DNA of 64,000 nt from Arthrobacter sp. PGP41 (lineage in GTDB: Bacteria > Actinomycetota > Actinomycetes > Actinomycetales > Micrococcaceae): assembly GCF_002953935.1 (NCBI RefSeq), contig NZ_CP026514.1, positions 124,001 through 188,000 of the forward strand, written 5' to 3'. Shown here in pieces: positions 7,889 to 16,029 of the stretch (positions are counted from its first letter, which is position 1; the number at the start of each line of letters is the position of its first letter). The translations under genes and the position numbers were made by a program. Below the pieces are notes generated by a model, which was not told the origin of the DNA, made no database searches, and saw only the letters and a list, made by a program, of their open reading frames with translations.

Positions 7889-8995
7889 CTACTTTTTCGT
7901 CAGCCTGTAGCGCTCGATCTGCCTCAACCGCCGCAGCAGGCTGTCCCGCCGGGGGTGCGGTACGGCGTCGGCCGCTTCTGCGGTGAGGTCGATGTGCCTG
8001 GTGCCGTACTGCCACAGCAGCAGGTCGTCGAGCAGCCGGTCGGGCCCGGGGGAATAGCGGTGGTCCAAGGCTTTGCGGACCTCGGTGATGCGGTTGGCGC
8101 TGAGGAGCCCGGCCAGCTGCATGGTCTGGTTCAGGCCGTGGGCTGCGAGGAGTTCGGCGGCCCAGCCCCAGTCGTCGTCCACCTTGCGGTCAACGTGGGG
8201 GAGCAGGGTGCGCCAGACGTCGCGGATCCGGTTGGGTGTCAGCGGAGCAGCACCTTCGCCGTCGGCGTCCCAGAAACTGCGGACTTCCTCGTAGCGCTCG
8301 TGCAGGTCGGCGAACGCGGTTTCCACTGTTTCCAGCATGGCTGCGGTGGCGGTGAACTGCCGGTCGAAGTGGGGTGTCCAGGCCCGCGGGTCCTCGGCCT
8401 TGAACCGGATGTCATGCTCGATCTCGCTCCACGCGTGGGCGAAAATGGTCCGGATCTGGCATTCGAAGAAGTAGCTGCCGTTGGGCACGGCATCCGGGTT
8501 GAAGACCGACTGGTACTCCTTGACGGCCTCGTTCTGGATGGTGCGCAGGATCAGGTGCCGGCTGGAGTATCCGTAGGTGCCCGATTCAATGGAGCCGATG
8601 TCCTTTTCCCGGTCCCCGCGGCAGTCGAAGAGCTGCCGCTGGTGTTTGATGATGTTGGCCACCAGGGCATTCTCTGCGGGCAGTTTGGTGATCACGCGGA
8701 TGCCCACCATGTCATTCAGGGTCCGGAACGGGTCCGGGAACTTGAGGGCAGGGGGCGCGCCAGGCTCCAAGGGTTCCTCGATCCGGGAGATCTTCTCCTT
8801 GAACGATTCCACGGTCTTGGTGCGGCCCGTGACGAACAGGGGCGTGACCTCGGAGTCCTTCAGCATGTCCCGAAGGGTCAGCAGGACGTCGCGGGTGACC
8901 AGCTTCAGGGCAGGGCGGACCCGCTCATAGATCTCCACGTTCTGCTCCACGGATTCGCGGAGGCTCGCGTCCAGGCTGTCCCAATGACTCGGCAT
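7889..8995 (-). CDS. RelA/SpoT-domain (GTP pyrophosphokinase family) protein
   Basis: A 368-residue protein whose first 240 residues match the small alarmone synthetase/RelA-SpoT synthetase domain. Visible parts are the basic G-loop-like TGRTKTVESFKEKI (about 57-70), DMVGIRVITKL (about 94-104), YGYSSRHLI and the EhxIR-like CQIRTIFAHAWSEIEHDI segment near 180. There is no HD hydrolase domain and no TGS/ACT region. A C-terminal extension of about 130 residues with no motif I recognise follows. The likely role is (p)ppGpp synthesis from GTP or GDP and ATP. It lies alone, convergent with the LacI gene. Confidence 0.82.
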   Translation of the reverse strand: MPSHWDSLDASLRESVEQNVEIYERVRPALKLVTRDVLLTLRDMLKDSEVTPLFVTGRTKTVESFKEKISRIEEPLEPGAPPALKFPDPFRTLNDMVGIRVITKLPAENALVANIIKHQRQLFDCRGDREKDIGSIESGTYGYSSRHLILRTIQNEAVKEYQSVFNPDAVPNGSYFFECQIRTIFAHAWSEIEHDIRFKAEDPRAWTPHFDRQFTATAAMLETVETAFADLHERYEEVRSFWDADGEGAAPLTPNRIRDVWRTLLPHVDRKVDDDWGWAAELLAAHGLNQTMQLAGLLSANRITEVRKALDHRYSPGPDRLLDDLLLWQYGTRHIDLTAEAADAVPHPRRDSLLRRLRQIERYRLTKK

Positions 8996-9081
8996 GGTTC
9001 CAGCTTACGGCGGAGGCCCGGTCGTGATCCGCGCACCGCCTTCGCGCCATCATTATGTTGCCTGGTGCCGGCTTGCGATTC

Positions 9082-9143
9082 CATCGAGTGCTCCGTACCT
9101 GCCGTTTTCACGTCCCAAAAGGGCCGGTACGGAGCACTCGATG
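9082..9143. repeat. Dispersed inverted repeat, 18-bp perfect arms
   Basis: Left arm 9082-9099 (CATCGAGTGCTCCGTACC) and right arm 9126-9143 are exact reverse complements around a 26-base loop that contains TTTT and AAAA runs. It occupies the 174-base gap between the divergently trailing ends around the RelA-domain and GYD genes, and has no coding potential. It resembles intergenic repeats of Arthrobacter chromosomes (recognition from memory). Confidence 0.8.
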
Positions 9144-9169
9144 AAGGGGAGGCGTGCCCGGTGGGGTTC

Positions 9170-9496
9170 TCAGGCGCCCGGAGGCTGGTATTTGATCTCG
9201 GCCGCCTTCTGCAGGGCCTCCATGGTCTCTTCGACGCTCATCAGCACCGTGGTTTGGAACGAACTCAGGGCCCCGCCCCCGCTGATGGCCAGTGCCACCG
9301 CCGCCATGGACACGTTGTCCGGCGCCTCCCAGAGGTTGTAGCCATCGTGGCTGCCGAAGGCGTACCAGAACCCATGGAGCTTTCCGCCCACCGATTCGAT
9401 GTACGCCTGCGCGGCTTTCCGCCGGTCCTCCGGGTTGTTGATCAACCGGCCCCAGGTCTCCGGCGTGTAGCTGAACCTTGACAGATAGAGCGGCAT
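9170..9496 (-). CDS. GYD domain-containing protein
   Basis: A 108-residue protein of the GYD family, a ferredoxin-like small domain of unknown function. The N-terminus MPLYLSRFSYTPETWGRLI and the central SHDGYNLWEAPDNVSMAA (the namesake glycine-tyrosine-aspartate-like turn) are typical. I chose the ATG at 9496 with AAAGGAT upstream; the longer frame adds an unrelated arginine-rich leader. It stands alone, divergent from the hydrolase gene at 9615. No function can be assigned. Confidence 0.85.
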   Translation of the reverse strand: MPLYLSRFSYTPETWGRLINNPEDRRKAAQAYIESVGGKLHGFWYAFGSHDGYNLWEAPDNVSMAAVALAISGGGALSSFQTTVLMSVEETMEALQKAAEIKYQPPGA

Positions 9497-9614
9497 TTTC
9501 CCATCCTTTCGGTCGGTGGCGCGGGGTAAGGTCCACCCAGAATGGCACTGTGCTGTCCGCCCGGCAACGGCCTGTGCTGAGGCCCGGCAATGCACTGCGC
9601 GGTACGCTCGGCAG

Positions 9615-10415
9615 ATGGCAACGCGGCATAGGTATTACTACGGCGATGACCCCAGCCAGTGGGGCGAGCTGTTCCTTCCCGGGCAGCCAAGAGCCGCCGC
9701 CCGCCGCGGCGTGGTGGTGGTGATCCACGGCGGCTACTGGCGGTCGAAGTACGGTGCCGGCCTGGGGGAGCCGCTGGCCGGGGACCTTGCCGGGCACGGG
9801 TTTGCCGCCTGGAACCTCGAGTACCGCCGGGCGGGCAACGGCGGGGGCTGGCCGCACACTTTCTCGGACATCCTTGCGGGCATCGACAAACTGCAGGAGC
9901 TCGCAGGGCCCCACGCCCTGGACTTGGCCAACGTGGTGGCCCTGGGCCATTCCGCCGGCGGCCATCTCGCAGTGTGGGCGGCGGGCCGGGACCGCCTGGG
10001 CCGGCTGGGGCTGGAGGCCGAGCACCGCGAGGCCCGTGGCAGCCGCGACGGCGTCCGCCTCACCGGTGTGGTCAGCCAGTCCGGCGTGCTCAACCTCGCG
10101 GCAGCGGAGGATCTGAACCTCAGCGATGGTGCGGTGGCCAACCTGCTGGGCGGGCCGTCGTCGGACTTTCCCGGCCGGCACAGGTACGCGGACCCGATGG
10201 CCGCGCTGCCGCTCAGCGTCCCCGTCTACGCCGTGCATGCAACGGACGACGCCGACGTGCCGCCGGGCATGTCAGTGTCCTATGTGGAGGCGGCCAGGTC
10301 CGGACCGGTCCCCGCGCAGCTGGTCATGGTGCCGGGGGACCACTTCGCGCTGATCAATCCCACAACGGAGGCGTACGCGAAGTGCCGGGAGCTGGTGGGG
10401 GAGCTGCTCGGCTGA
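9615..10415 (+). CDS. Alpha/beta hydrolase, kynurenine formamidase-like
   Basis: A 266-residue cytoplasmic alpha/beta hydrolase. The oxyanion-hole motif HGGYW (38-42) is the signature of the arylformamidase/kynurenine formamidase branch, and the nucleophile elbow GHSAGG puts the catalytic serine at 113. The acid and histidine expected in the C-terminus are likely in the TDDADVP and GDHFALI segments. The ATG at 9615 begins right before the conserved region; earlier in-frame starts add unrelated sequence. No other tryptophan-catabolic genes are nearby, so formamidase activity is only a family-based guess. Confidence 0.82.
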   Translation: MATRHRYYYGDDPSQWGELFLPGQPRAAARRGVVVVIHGGYWRSKYGAGLGEPLAGDLAGHGFAAWNLEYRRAGNGGGWPHTFSDILAGIDKLQELAGPHALDLANVVALGHSAGGHLAVWAAGRDRLGRLGLEAEHREARGSRDGVRLTGVVSQSGVLNLAAAEDLNLSDGAVANLLGGPSSDFPGRHRYADPMAALPLSVPVYAVHATDDADVPPGMSVSYVEAARSGPVPAQLVMVPGDHFALINPTTEAYAKCRELVGELLG

Positions 10416-10440
10416 AACAGCGCGCTGCCGGCAGGCGGTG

Positions 10441-11166
10441 CTAACCCAGCCGCGCGACGCTCCGCCTGGTGGGGCGTGCTACGGCGCCGTCGGAAAAGAG
10501 CTCGGGGGTGGATTCCTGGATGCGCTGCACATCCTCGAAAACGCCGCGGAGGTGGAGTCGGAGGGAGCTGTCGGCATCCGCGAGGTTGTTGGCTTCCAAG
10601 GCGTCCACCACGGCCGTGTGCTGCTCAATCAGCGTGGACACCGGGCGGGTGTCCAGCAGGCTCAGGCGGCGGGCGCGGTCCAGATGCGCCTTGGCCGAAT
10701 TGACGGCCGCCCAGGCCGATTCATGCCCCGCCAACCGCAGGAGCTCCCGGTGGAAGTCCTCGTCGAGCCGGAAGAATTCCTCCACATCGCCGTCGGCGTC
10801 AGCCCGGGACTGGGCTTTCAGGATGTCCCGGAGGCCCGCAAGGCCGGAGCTGTCCACTGCAAGGTCGCGGAGGGAGGCGCACTCAATGGCCTCGCGGACG
10901 AACTGGGCCTCCGAGACCCGCCCCAAATCCACCAGTGAAACAAAGGAACCGATCTGCGGGAAGACCTGCACCAGCCCCTCTTCGCGGAGCAGGATCAAGC
11001 TCTCGCGGACCGGCGTCCGGCTGACGCCCAGTTCCTGCGCCAGTTCATTCTCGGAGAGCGGCTCACCGGGCGGCAACTGAAGGGAGATGATGCGGCGGCG
11101 GATTGTCTCGAGCGTCTGGTCCCGCACGGAGAGCCGCGGTGCTGAGGATCTCTTTTCGGTTGCCAT
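10441..11166 (-). CDS. GntR-family (FCD) regulator of the hexonate operon
   Basis: A 241-residue FadR-subfamily regulator. The winged helix contains PLSENELAQELGVSRTPVRES, followed by an all-helical FCD effector domain with metal-ligand-type residues (DEDFHRELLRLAGH). I chose the ATG at 11166, since the longer frame runs back through the promoter region. It is divergent from the transporter at 11316 and likely controls the whole 11316-18102 operon. UxuR/ExuR-type regulators of uronate genes belong to the same family. Confidence 0.9.
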   Translation of the reverse strand: MATEKRSSAPRLSVRDQTLETIRRRIISLQLPPGEPLSENELAQELGVSRTPVRESLILLREEGLVQVFPQIGSFVSLVDLGRVSEAQFVREAIECASLRDLAVDSSGLAGLRDILKAQSRADADGDVEEFFRLDEDFHRELLRLAGHESAWAAVNSAKAHLDRARRLSLLDTRPVSTLIEQHTAVVDALEANNLADADSSLRLHLRGVFEDVQRIQESTPELFSDGAVARPTRRSVARLG

Positions 11167-11183
11167 GACTCCAGTGTAATTGG

Positions 11184-11212
11184 TTGACACACTAGAATGG
11201 TAGTGCTTGTAT
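11184..11212 (+). promoter_or_regulatory. Promoter of the hexonate operon with embedded GntR-type operator
   Basis: A perfect -35 box TTGACA (11184-11189) is followed after 17 bases by a weak -10 candidate TTGTAT; TATGGT three bases further on is an alternative. Inside the spacer, CACTA-N6-TAGTG (11190-11205) forms an inverted repeat, and ATGGTAGTG occurs twice in this stretch. A GntR protein bound here would block the polymerase. Confidence 0.5.
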
Positions 11213-11315
11213 GGTAGTGGTGACGGGGTCCTGCCGATCATATTTGCGATCCTCCGCCCCAGCTTCTTCCGTTCACTCTCCCCTTCGTTTTTCATCGCCT
11301 GCAAAGGAGCATCAG

Positions 11316-12698
11316 ATGACTGAGAGCATCGCGCCGCCCACGACCAAGCCGGAAGCCAAACCCACCCGCGAACTGGCCAAAGTCGCCGTCTCCGGCTGGC
11401 TGGGGACGGCCATGGAGTTCATGGACTTCCAGCTGTACTCGCTGGCAGCCGCCATCGTGTTCAACAAGCTTTTCTTCCCCGATGTCAGCCCCGTCATCGG
11501 CCTCATCGCCGCCATGGCCACCTACGGCGTGGGCTATGTTGCCCGCCTGGCAGGCGCCGTCTACTTCGGCCGCATGGGTGACAGGATCGGCCGCAAAAAA
11601 GTCCTCTTCATCACCATCGCCCTGATGGGCGCCTCCACAACGCTGATCGGTGTCCTCCCCACCTACGCGATGATCGGCATCTGGGCCCCCATCCTCCTGG
11701 TGGCACTGCGCCTGGCCCAGGGCTTCGGTGCCGGTGCTGAGATCGCGGGCGCAACCGTGATGCTCGCAGAGTTCGCCCCGGCCCGCCGCCGCGGCCTCAT
11801 CGCCTCCCTCGTCTGCCTGGGCACCAACTCCGGAACCCTCGCCGCCTCCGCTATCTGGGCCATCCTCGTGTCCACGCTGTCCGAAGCGGACCTGCTCAGC
11901 TGGGGCTGGCGCATCCCGTTCCTGTTCAGCTTCGTCCTGATGATCTTCGCCGTGTGGGTCCGCCACCACGTCAAGGAAAGCCCCGTCTTCGAGGAGCGGG
12001 CAGACGTCGTCGACGGCGTTGCGCTGTCCAAGCGCGAAATCGCCGCTGCCGAGGAACTGGCCAGGACCAGCACCATCGAGGCTGCGCTGCACCAGCGCAA
12101 GGGCAAGGCGTTCCTGATCGCCCTGGGCCTGCGCTTCGGCCAGGCAGGAAACTCCGGGCTGGTCCAGACCTTCCTGGTGGGCTACCTCGCCACCGTCCTC
12201 CTCGTCGATAAGAGCGTGGGCACCACCGCCATCATGTTCGGCTCCATCCTGGGCTTCCTGACCATCCCGGTCATGGGCATGCTCGGTGACCGCTTCGGCC
12301 GCCGGCCGCTCTATCTCGCCCTGAGCTCCCTCACCGCCCTGTTCGCCATTCCCATGATGCTGATGGTCACCAGCGGCAACACCGTCCTCATCACGGTCGC
12401 CATGGTCATCGGCCTAAACCTGGGCGTGCTCAGCCTCTTCGCCATGGAAAGCGTCACCATGGCCGAATTCTTCGGAGCCCGCACCCGCTTCACCCAGCTC
12501 GCCCTGGCCAAGGAAATCGGCGGCATCCTCGCCACCGCCATCGGCCCCCTGCTGGCAGCAACCCTCACCGCCATCACCGGCCACTGGTGGCCGCTGGCCG
12601 CGATGGTCATCGCCTACTCGCTGATCACCCTCATCTCGGCCTTTGTTGGACCCGAGGTCCGTGGTCGCGACATGGTCCGCCTGGAAGACGCCGTATGA
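11316..12698 (+). CDS. MHS-family MFS transporter (hexonate:H+ symporter candidate)
   Basis: A 460-residue integral membrane protein with 12 predicted helices. MHS-family marks include TAMEFMDFQLYSLAAAIVFN at the first helix and the loop 2-3 motif GRMGDRIGRKKVLF. I chose the ATG at 11316 with an AAAGGAG ribosome-binding site. A hydrophilic insert with ERADVVDGVALSKREIAAAEELAR lies in the central cytoplasmic loop. As first gene of the operon it presumably imports the sugar acid degraded by the next genes. Its stop overlaps the next start (ATGA). Confidence 0.88.
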   Translation: MTESIAPPTTKPEAKPTRELAKVAVSGWLGTAMEFMDFQLYSLAAAIVFNKLFFPDVSPVIGLIAAMATYGVGYVARLAGAVYFGRMGDRIGRKKVLFITIALMGASTTLIGVLPTYAMIGIWAPILLVALRLAQGFGAGAEIAGATVMLAEFAPARRRGLIASLVCLGTNSGTLAASAIWAILVSTLSEADLLSWGWRIPFLFSFVLMIFAVWVRHHVKESPVFEERADVVDGVALSKREIAAAEELARTSTIEAALHQRKGKAFLIALGLRFGQAGNSGLVQTFLVGYLATVLLVDKSVGTTAIMFGSILGFLTIPVMGMLGDRFGRRPLYLALSSLTALFAIPMMLMVTSGNTVLITVAMVIGLNLGVLSLFAMESVTMAEFFGARTRFTQLALAKEIGGILATAIGPLLAATLTAITGHWWPLAAMVIAYSLITLISAFVGPEVRGRDMVRLEDAV

Positions 12699-13732
12699 AA
12701 GCCGTTGTCGTCCACGGCGTCAATGATCTCCGCATCGACGAGCGGCCGGAACCCGTTGCCGGCCCCGGGGAAGTAGTGCTCGACGTCGAATGGGGCGGCA
12801 TCTGCGGATCCGACCTTTCGTACTGGCGCCACGGTGCCTCGGGGACCGCGGCACTGAAGTCGCCGCTGGTCCTCGGCCACGAGGTTGCCGGACGCATCGC
12901 CCAGCTCGGTGCCGGCGTCGTCAACCTGGAAGTTGGCCAGCCGGTCACCGTCCACCCCGCGGAACTCGTGGGGGACGGCACCATGCCGGAACGCCTCACC
13001 GGCCGCACCAACCTCTACCCGCAGATCCGGTACTTCGGATCCGCAGCCTTCGATCCGCACACGGACGGCGGCTTCAGCGAACGCAAGCTCGCCAAGGCGT
13101 CCCAGATCCGGGTGCTGCCCGACGGCGTGGACACGCTCCGCGGGGCACTGGCCGAACCGCTCGCCGTCGCCATGCATGCGGTCAGCCGCGCCGGTGACCT
13201 CACCGGCCGGGACGTCCTGGTCAACGGCGCCGGGCCTATCGGCTCCCTGGTGGTGGCAGCCGCCAAGTACGCGGGAGCCAGGACCGTCATTGCCGCCGAC
13301 ATCAGCGATGCTGCCCTGAAGATCGCCGCGGCCATGGGCGCCGACGAGGTCCGCAACGTCTCCACCGGCGGAAGCCTGCCGGCGGACATGGAGCTCGTCT
13401 TCGAGGCGTCCGGCATCCCCGCCGTGCTGGGCGGAGTCCTCCGCGCCACGGCCCGTGGCGGGACCCTGGTCCAGGTGGGGAACCTTCCGGGTGCCCCGGC
13501 CCCGGCTGCCCTGGGGGACCTGGTCACCCGGGAGATCACCTGGGTCGGCTCCTACCGCTTTGTGGATGAAATCACCGATGCGCTCCGCGCCATGGCCGGT
13601 GGCCTGGACGTATCCCCGGTCATCACCCATAAGTTCGGCATCGACCAGGCAGCCGAGGCCATGCGGGTCTTCGGCGATCCGACCTCCGGCAGCAGCAAGG
13701 TCATGCTCAACCTCACCCCGCCTACGGCCTGA
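12695..13732 (+). CDS. Zinc-type alcohol dehydrogenase, L-idonate/L-gulonate 5-dehydrogenase-like
   Basis: A 345-residue medium-chain dehydrogenase. Catalytic zinc ligands are seen in GGICGSD (Cys 37) and GHE (His 62, Glu 63). The segment RYFGSAAFDPHTDGGFSE closely parallels the E. coli L-idonate 5-dehydrogenase IdnD pattern, and the NAD-binding site is NGAGPIGSLVV. The structural-zinc loop (about residues 88-108) has none of the four cysteines that IdnD has. Together with the mannonate genes, the best guess is oxidation of L-gulonate or L-idonate at C5, L-gulonate giving D-fructuronate. The ATG overlaps the transporter stop by four bases. Confidence 0.85.
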   Translation: MKAVVVHGVNDLRIDERPEPVAGPGEVVLDVEWGGICGSDLSYWRHGASGTAALKSPLVLGHEVAGRIAQLGAGVVNLEVGQPVTVHPAELVGDGTMPERLTGRTNLYPQIRYFGSAAFDPHTDGGFSERKLAKASQIRVLPDGVDTLRGALAEPLAVAMHAVSRAGDLTGRDVLVNGAGPIGSLVVAAAKYAGARTVIAADISDAALKIAAAMGADEVRNVSTGGSLPADMELVFEASGIPAVLGGVLRATARGGTLVQVGNLPGAPAPAALGDLVTREITWVGSYRFVDEITDALRAMAGGLDVSPVITHKFGIDQAAEAMRVFGDPTSGSSKVMLNLTPPTA

Positions 13733-13744
13733 CCCAACTAAGTA

Positions 13745-13786
13745 GCAGTAAGTGTCGTTTTGAGGGCTCAAAACGACACTTACTGC
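13745..13786. repeat. Perfect 20-bp inverted repeat between operon genes
   Basis: The arms 13745-13764 (GCAGTAAGTGTCGTTTTGAG) and 13767-13786 are exact reverse complements with a 2-base centre. It sits in the 93-base gap between the dehydrogenase and the dehydratase, inside what otherwise looks like one operon. No T run follows, so it is more like a dispersed repeat than a classical terminator, though the RNA would form a strong hairpin. Confidence 0.9.
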
Positions 13787-13825
13787 GACCTACATTTCCG
13801 CTCAACACACCTGAAGGACCAACCA

Positions 13826-15037
13826 GTGAAGATCACCGACGCACGGGTAGTGGTTTCGTCGCCCGGACGAAATTACGTCACGCTCGTTATCGAAACCGAG
13901 GACGGTATCACCGGCATCGGCGACGCCACCCTTAACGGGCGCGAGCTGGCTGTGGCGTCCTACCTGTCAGAGCACCTGTGCCCGCTGCTGATCGGCCGCG
14001 ATGCGCGCCGGATCGAGGACGCCTGGCAGTACTTCTACAAGGGCGCCTACTGGCGCCGCGGACCGGTGACCATGACCGCGATCGCCGCCATCGACGTCGC
14101 GCTGTGGGACATCAAGGGCAAGGCCGCCGGCATGCCGGTCTACGAACTCCTCGGCGGTGCGGCCCGCGAGGGCGTTATGGTATACGGGCACGCCAGCGGG
14201 TCCAGCCTCGAGGACCTCAGCGCCGACTTCCAGCACCACCTGGACCTCGGCTACAAGGCAATCCGCGCCCAGGCCGCTGTACCCGGGCTGGAGAAGACCT
14301 ATGGCATCGCCCCCGTGGACGGCAAGCTTTACGAGCCTGCCAGCGGCAACGTGCCCCAGGAAGACATGTGGGAGACGACGGCGTACCTGGACTTCGCGCC
14401 GAAGATGATGGCCCATGTGCGCGAAGAGTTCGGTTACGGCGTGCACGTCCTGCACGACGTCCACCACCGGCTGTCCCCGATCGAGGCGGGCCGTTTAGGC
14501 GCCTCGCTGGAGCAGTACCGGCCGTTCTGGATCGAGGACCCGACGCCGGCCGAAGACCAGTCGGCGTTCCGCCTGATCCGCCAGCACACCACCACGCCCG
14601 TCGCCGTGGGTGAGGTCCTCAACTCCATCTGGGACTGCCAGCAGCTGATCACCGAACGGCTGATCGACTACATCCGCACCTCGGTTTCACACGCCGGCGG
14701 CATCACCCACCTGCGCCGGATCTTCTCCCTCGCAGACCTCTACGGCGTGCGCTCGGGCTCGCACGGCGCGGGCGACCTCTCGCCCGCCTCCTTCGCCGCT
14801 GCCCTCCACGTGGACATGAGCATCCCCAACTTCGGCATCCAGGAATACATGGGCCACCGGGAGCCCGCCAACGAGGTGTTCAGCACGTCCTACACCTTCA
14901 GTGACGGCTACATGCATCCAGGGGACGCGCCCGGCATCGGCGTAGAGTTCAACGAGGAAGCCGCCGCCCGGTTTCCGTTCGACCCCAAATACCTGCCCGT
15001 CAACCGGCGGCTCGATGGATCGGTGCATGACTGGTGA
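13826..15037 (+). CDS. manD: D-mannonate dehydratase, enolase superfamily
   Basis: A 403-residue enolase-superfamily enzyme of the ManD/RspA group, which dehydrates D-mannonate to 2-keto-3-deoxy-D-gluconate. The three metal ligands are visible as Asp 211 (HDVHHR), Glu 237 (WIEDP) and Glu 263 (GEVL). His 213 and the Tyr in VYGHASG match the family's acid/base residues. The GTG at 13826 has GAAGGA upstream. The ATG 66 bases earlier lies inside the inverted repeat and is unlikely. The context of a fructuronate reductase-like gene, KDG kinase and aldolase supports the mannonate role over the low-efficiency members of the family. Confidence 0.88.
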   Translation: MKITDARVVVSSPGRNYVTLVIETEDGITGIGDATLNGRELAVASYLSEHLCPLLIGRDARRIEDAWQYFYKGAYWRRGPVTMTAIAAIDVALWDIKGKAAGMPVYELLGGAAREGVMVYGHASGSSLEDLSADFQHHLDLGYKAIRAQAAVPGLEKTYGIAPVDGKLYEPASGNVPQEDMWETTAYLDFAPKMMAHVREEFGYGVHVLHDVHHRLSPIEAGRLGASLEQYRPFWIEDPTPAEDQSAFRLIRQHTTTPVAVGEVLNSIWDCQQLITERLIDYIRTSVSHAGGITHLRRIFSLADLYGVRSGSHGAGDLSPASFAAALHVDMSIPNFGIQEYMGHREPANEVFSTSYTFSDGYMHPGDAPGIGVEFNEEAAARFPFDPKYLPVNRRLDGSVHDW

Positions 15038-16029
15038 GTGAGGCAGTGCAGCAACAGTTCGACGTACTGGTGATGGGCGAGATCCTCGTCGAGGTGGCCA
15101 CCGACCAGGCCTTCGGCCACGGCGTGCCGGCGCAGCTTGGCATCTCGGGTGACGCGCTTAACGTTGCGGCGTCGGCCGCGGCGGCCGGCGCCCGCGTGGG
15201 CCTGCTCGCGGTCCTGACCGACGACGACCTTGGCCGCGCCATCGCCGCCCGGATCGTGGAACTCGGCGTTTCCCCGGAGCTGCTCAGGTTCCGGCCGGGA
15301 CAGCAGGGCGTGTACCTGGTGCACTGCGACCCGGACGGGCAGCGGGAGTTTTCCTACGCACGCAGCGGCAGCGTCGGGTCCACGCTGGGGCCGGACGACG
15401 TGGACCCCGCAGTCTTTTCGGCCGCGGGCGCCGTGGTGGCCGGCGGCATCGCCTGCGCCATTTCGACGACGGCGCGCGCCGCCGTCGTCAAGGCCGCCTC
15501 CGTGGCCCAACGCTTTGTCTTCGATCCCAACTTCCGCCCCCGGCTCACGTCCGTGGAGGATGCGACGGCGGCCCTGCTGCAGCTCGCGCCCCGTGCGTTC
15601 CTGGTCACCCCCTCCTTCCCCGGCGAGACGGGCGCCCTCCTGGGCACCTCCACCCCGACCGAGGCCGCCGCGCGGCTGCGCGGCCTTGGTGCCCGGAACG
15701 TCGCGGTCACCTGCGGCGCGGACGGAATCCAGCTTGACGGTGAGGGCCGGGACGGCGCAGCCGAAACCGCCTGGATCGACTCCATTCCGGCCCCCGCCGT
15801 GGTGGACCAGACCGGCGCCGGAGACGCTTTCGTAGGCACCCTGACCGCACGGATGATCCTCGGGGACGGCTTCGCCGAGGCCGCCCGTTGCGGCGCCGCC
15901 GCGGCATCGCTGGTGGTTGGCGGCAAGGGAGGCACCGGGTTCATCCCCACGCTGGAACAGACCCGGGCCCACGCAGCGGGATCTCCCGCCCGCCTTGCCC
16001 GCGAAGGAGCAGCGCCATCACACGCCTGA
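15034..16029 (+). CDS. kdgK: PfkB-family kinase, probable 2-keto-3-deoxygluconate kinase
   Basis: A 331-residue ribokinase-fold enzyme. The N-terminal GEILVEVA and [15 protein letters not shown] motifs bind sugar, FSYARSGS resembles the KDG-kinase YxRxxSA pattern, and the C-terminal DQTGAGDAF (about residues 259-267) provides the catalytic Asp and anion hole. It would phosphorylate KDG, the product of the preceding dehydratase, to KDPG, the substrate of the aldolase two genes on. The GTG start overlaps the manD stop by four bases (GTGA). Confidence 0.85.
   Translation: MSEAVQQQFDVLVMGEILVEVATDQAFGHGVPAQLGISGDALNVAASAAAAGARVGLLAVLTDDDLGRAIAARIVELGVSPELLRFRPGQQGVYLVHCDPDGQREFSYARSGSVGSTLGPDDVDPAVFSAAGAVVAGGIACAISTTARAAVVKAASVAQRFVFDPNFRPRLTSVEDATAALLQLAPRAFLVTPSFPGETGALLGTSTPTEAAARLRGLGARNVAVTCGADGIQLDGEGRDGAAETAWIDSIPAPAVVDQTGAGDAFVGTLTARMILGDGFAEAARCGAAAASLVVGGKGGTGFIPTLEQTRAHAAGSPARLAREGAAPSHA

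Noticed and set aside
13745..13786. Rho-independent terminator
   Set aside because: The stem is perfect but there is no T run, and the downstream gene continues the same pathway. I list it as a repeat instead.
15888..16016. 43-residue N-terminal extension of the fructuronate reductase-like protein
   Set aside because: It is arginine/proline-rich, overlaps the kinase gene by 142 bases and has no ribosome-binding site. The GAAGGAG motif points to 16017.
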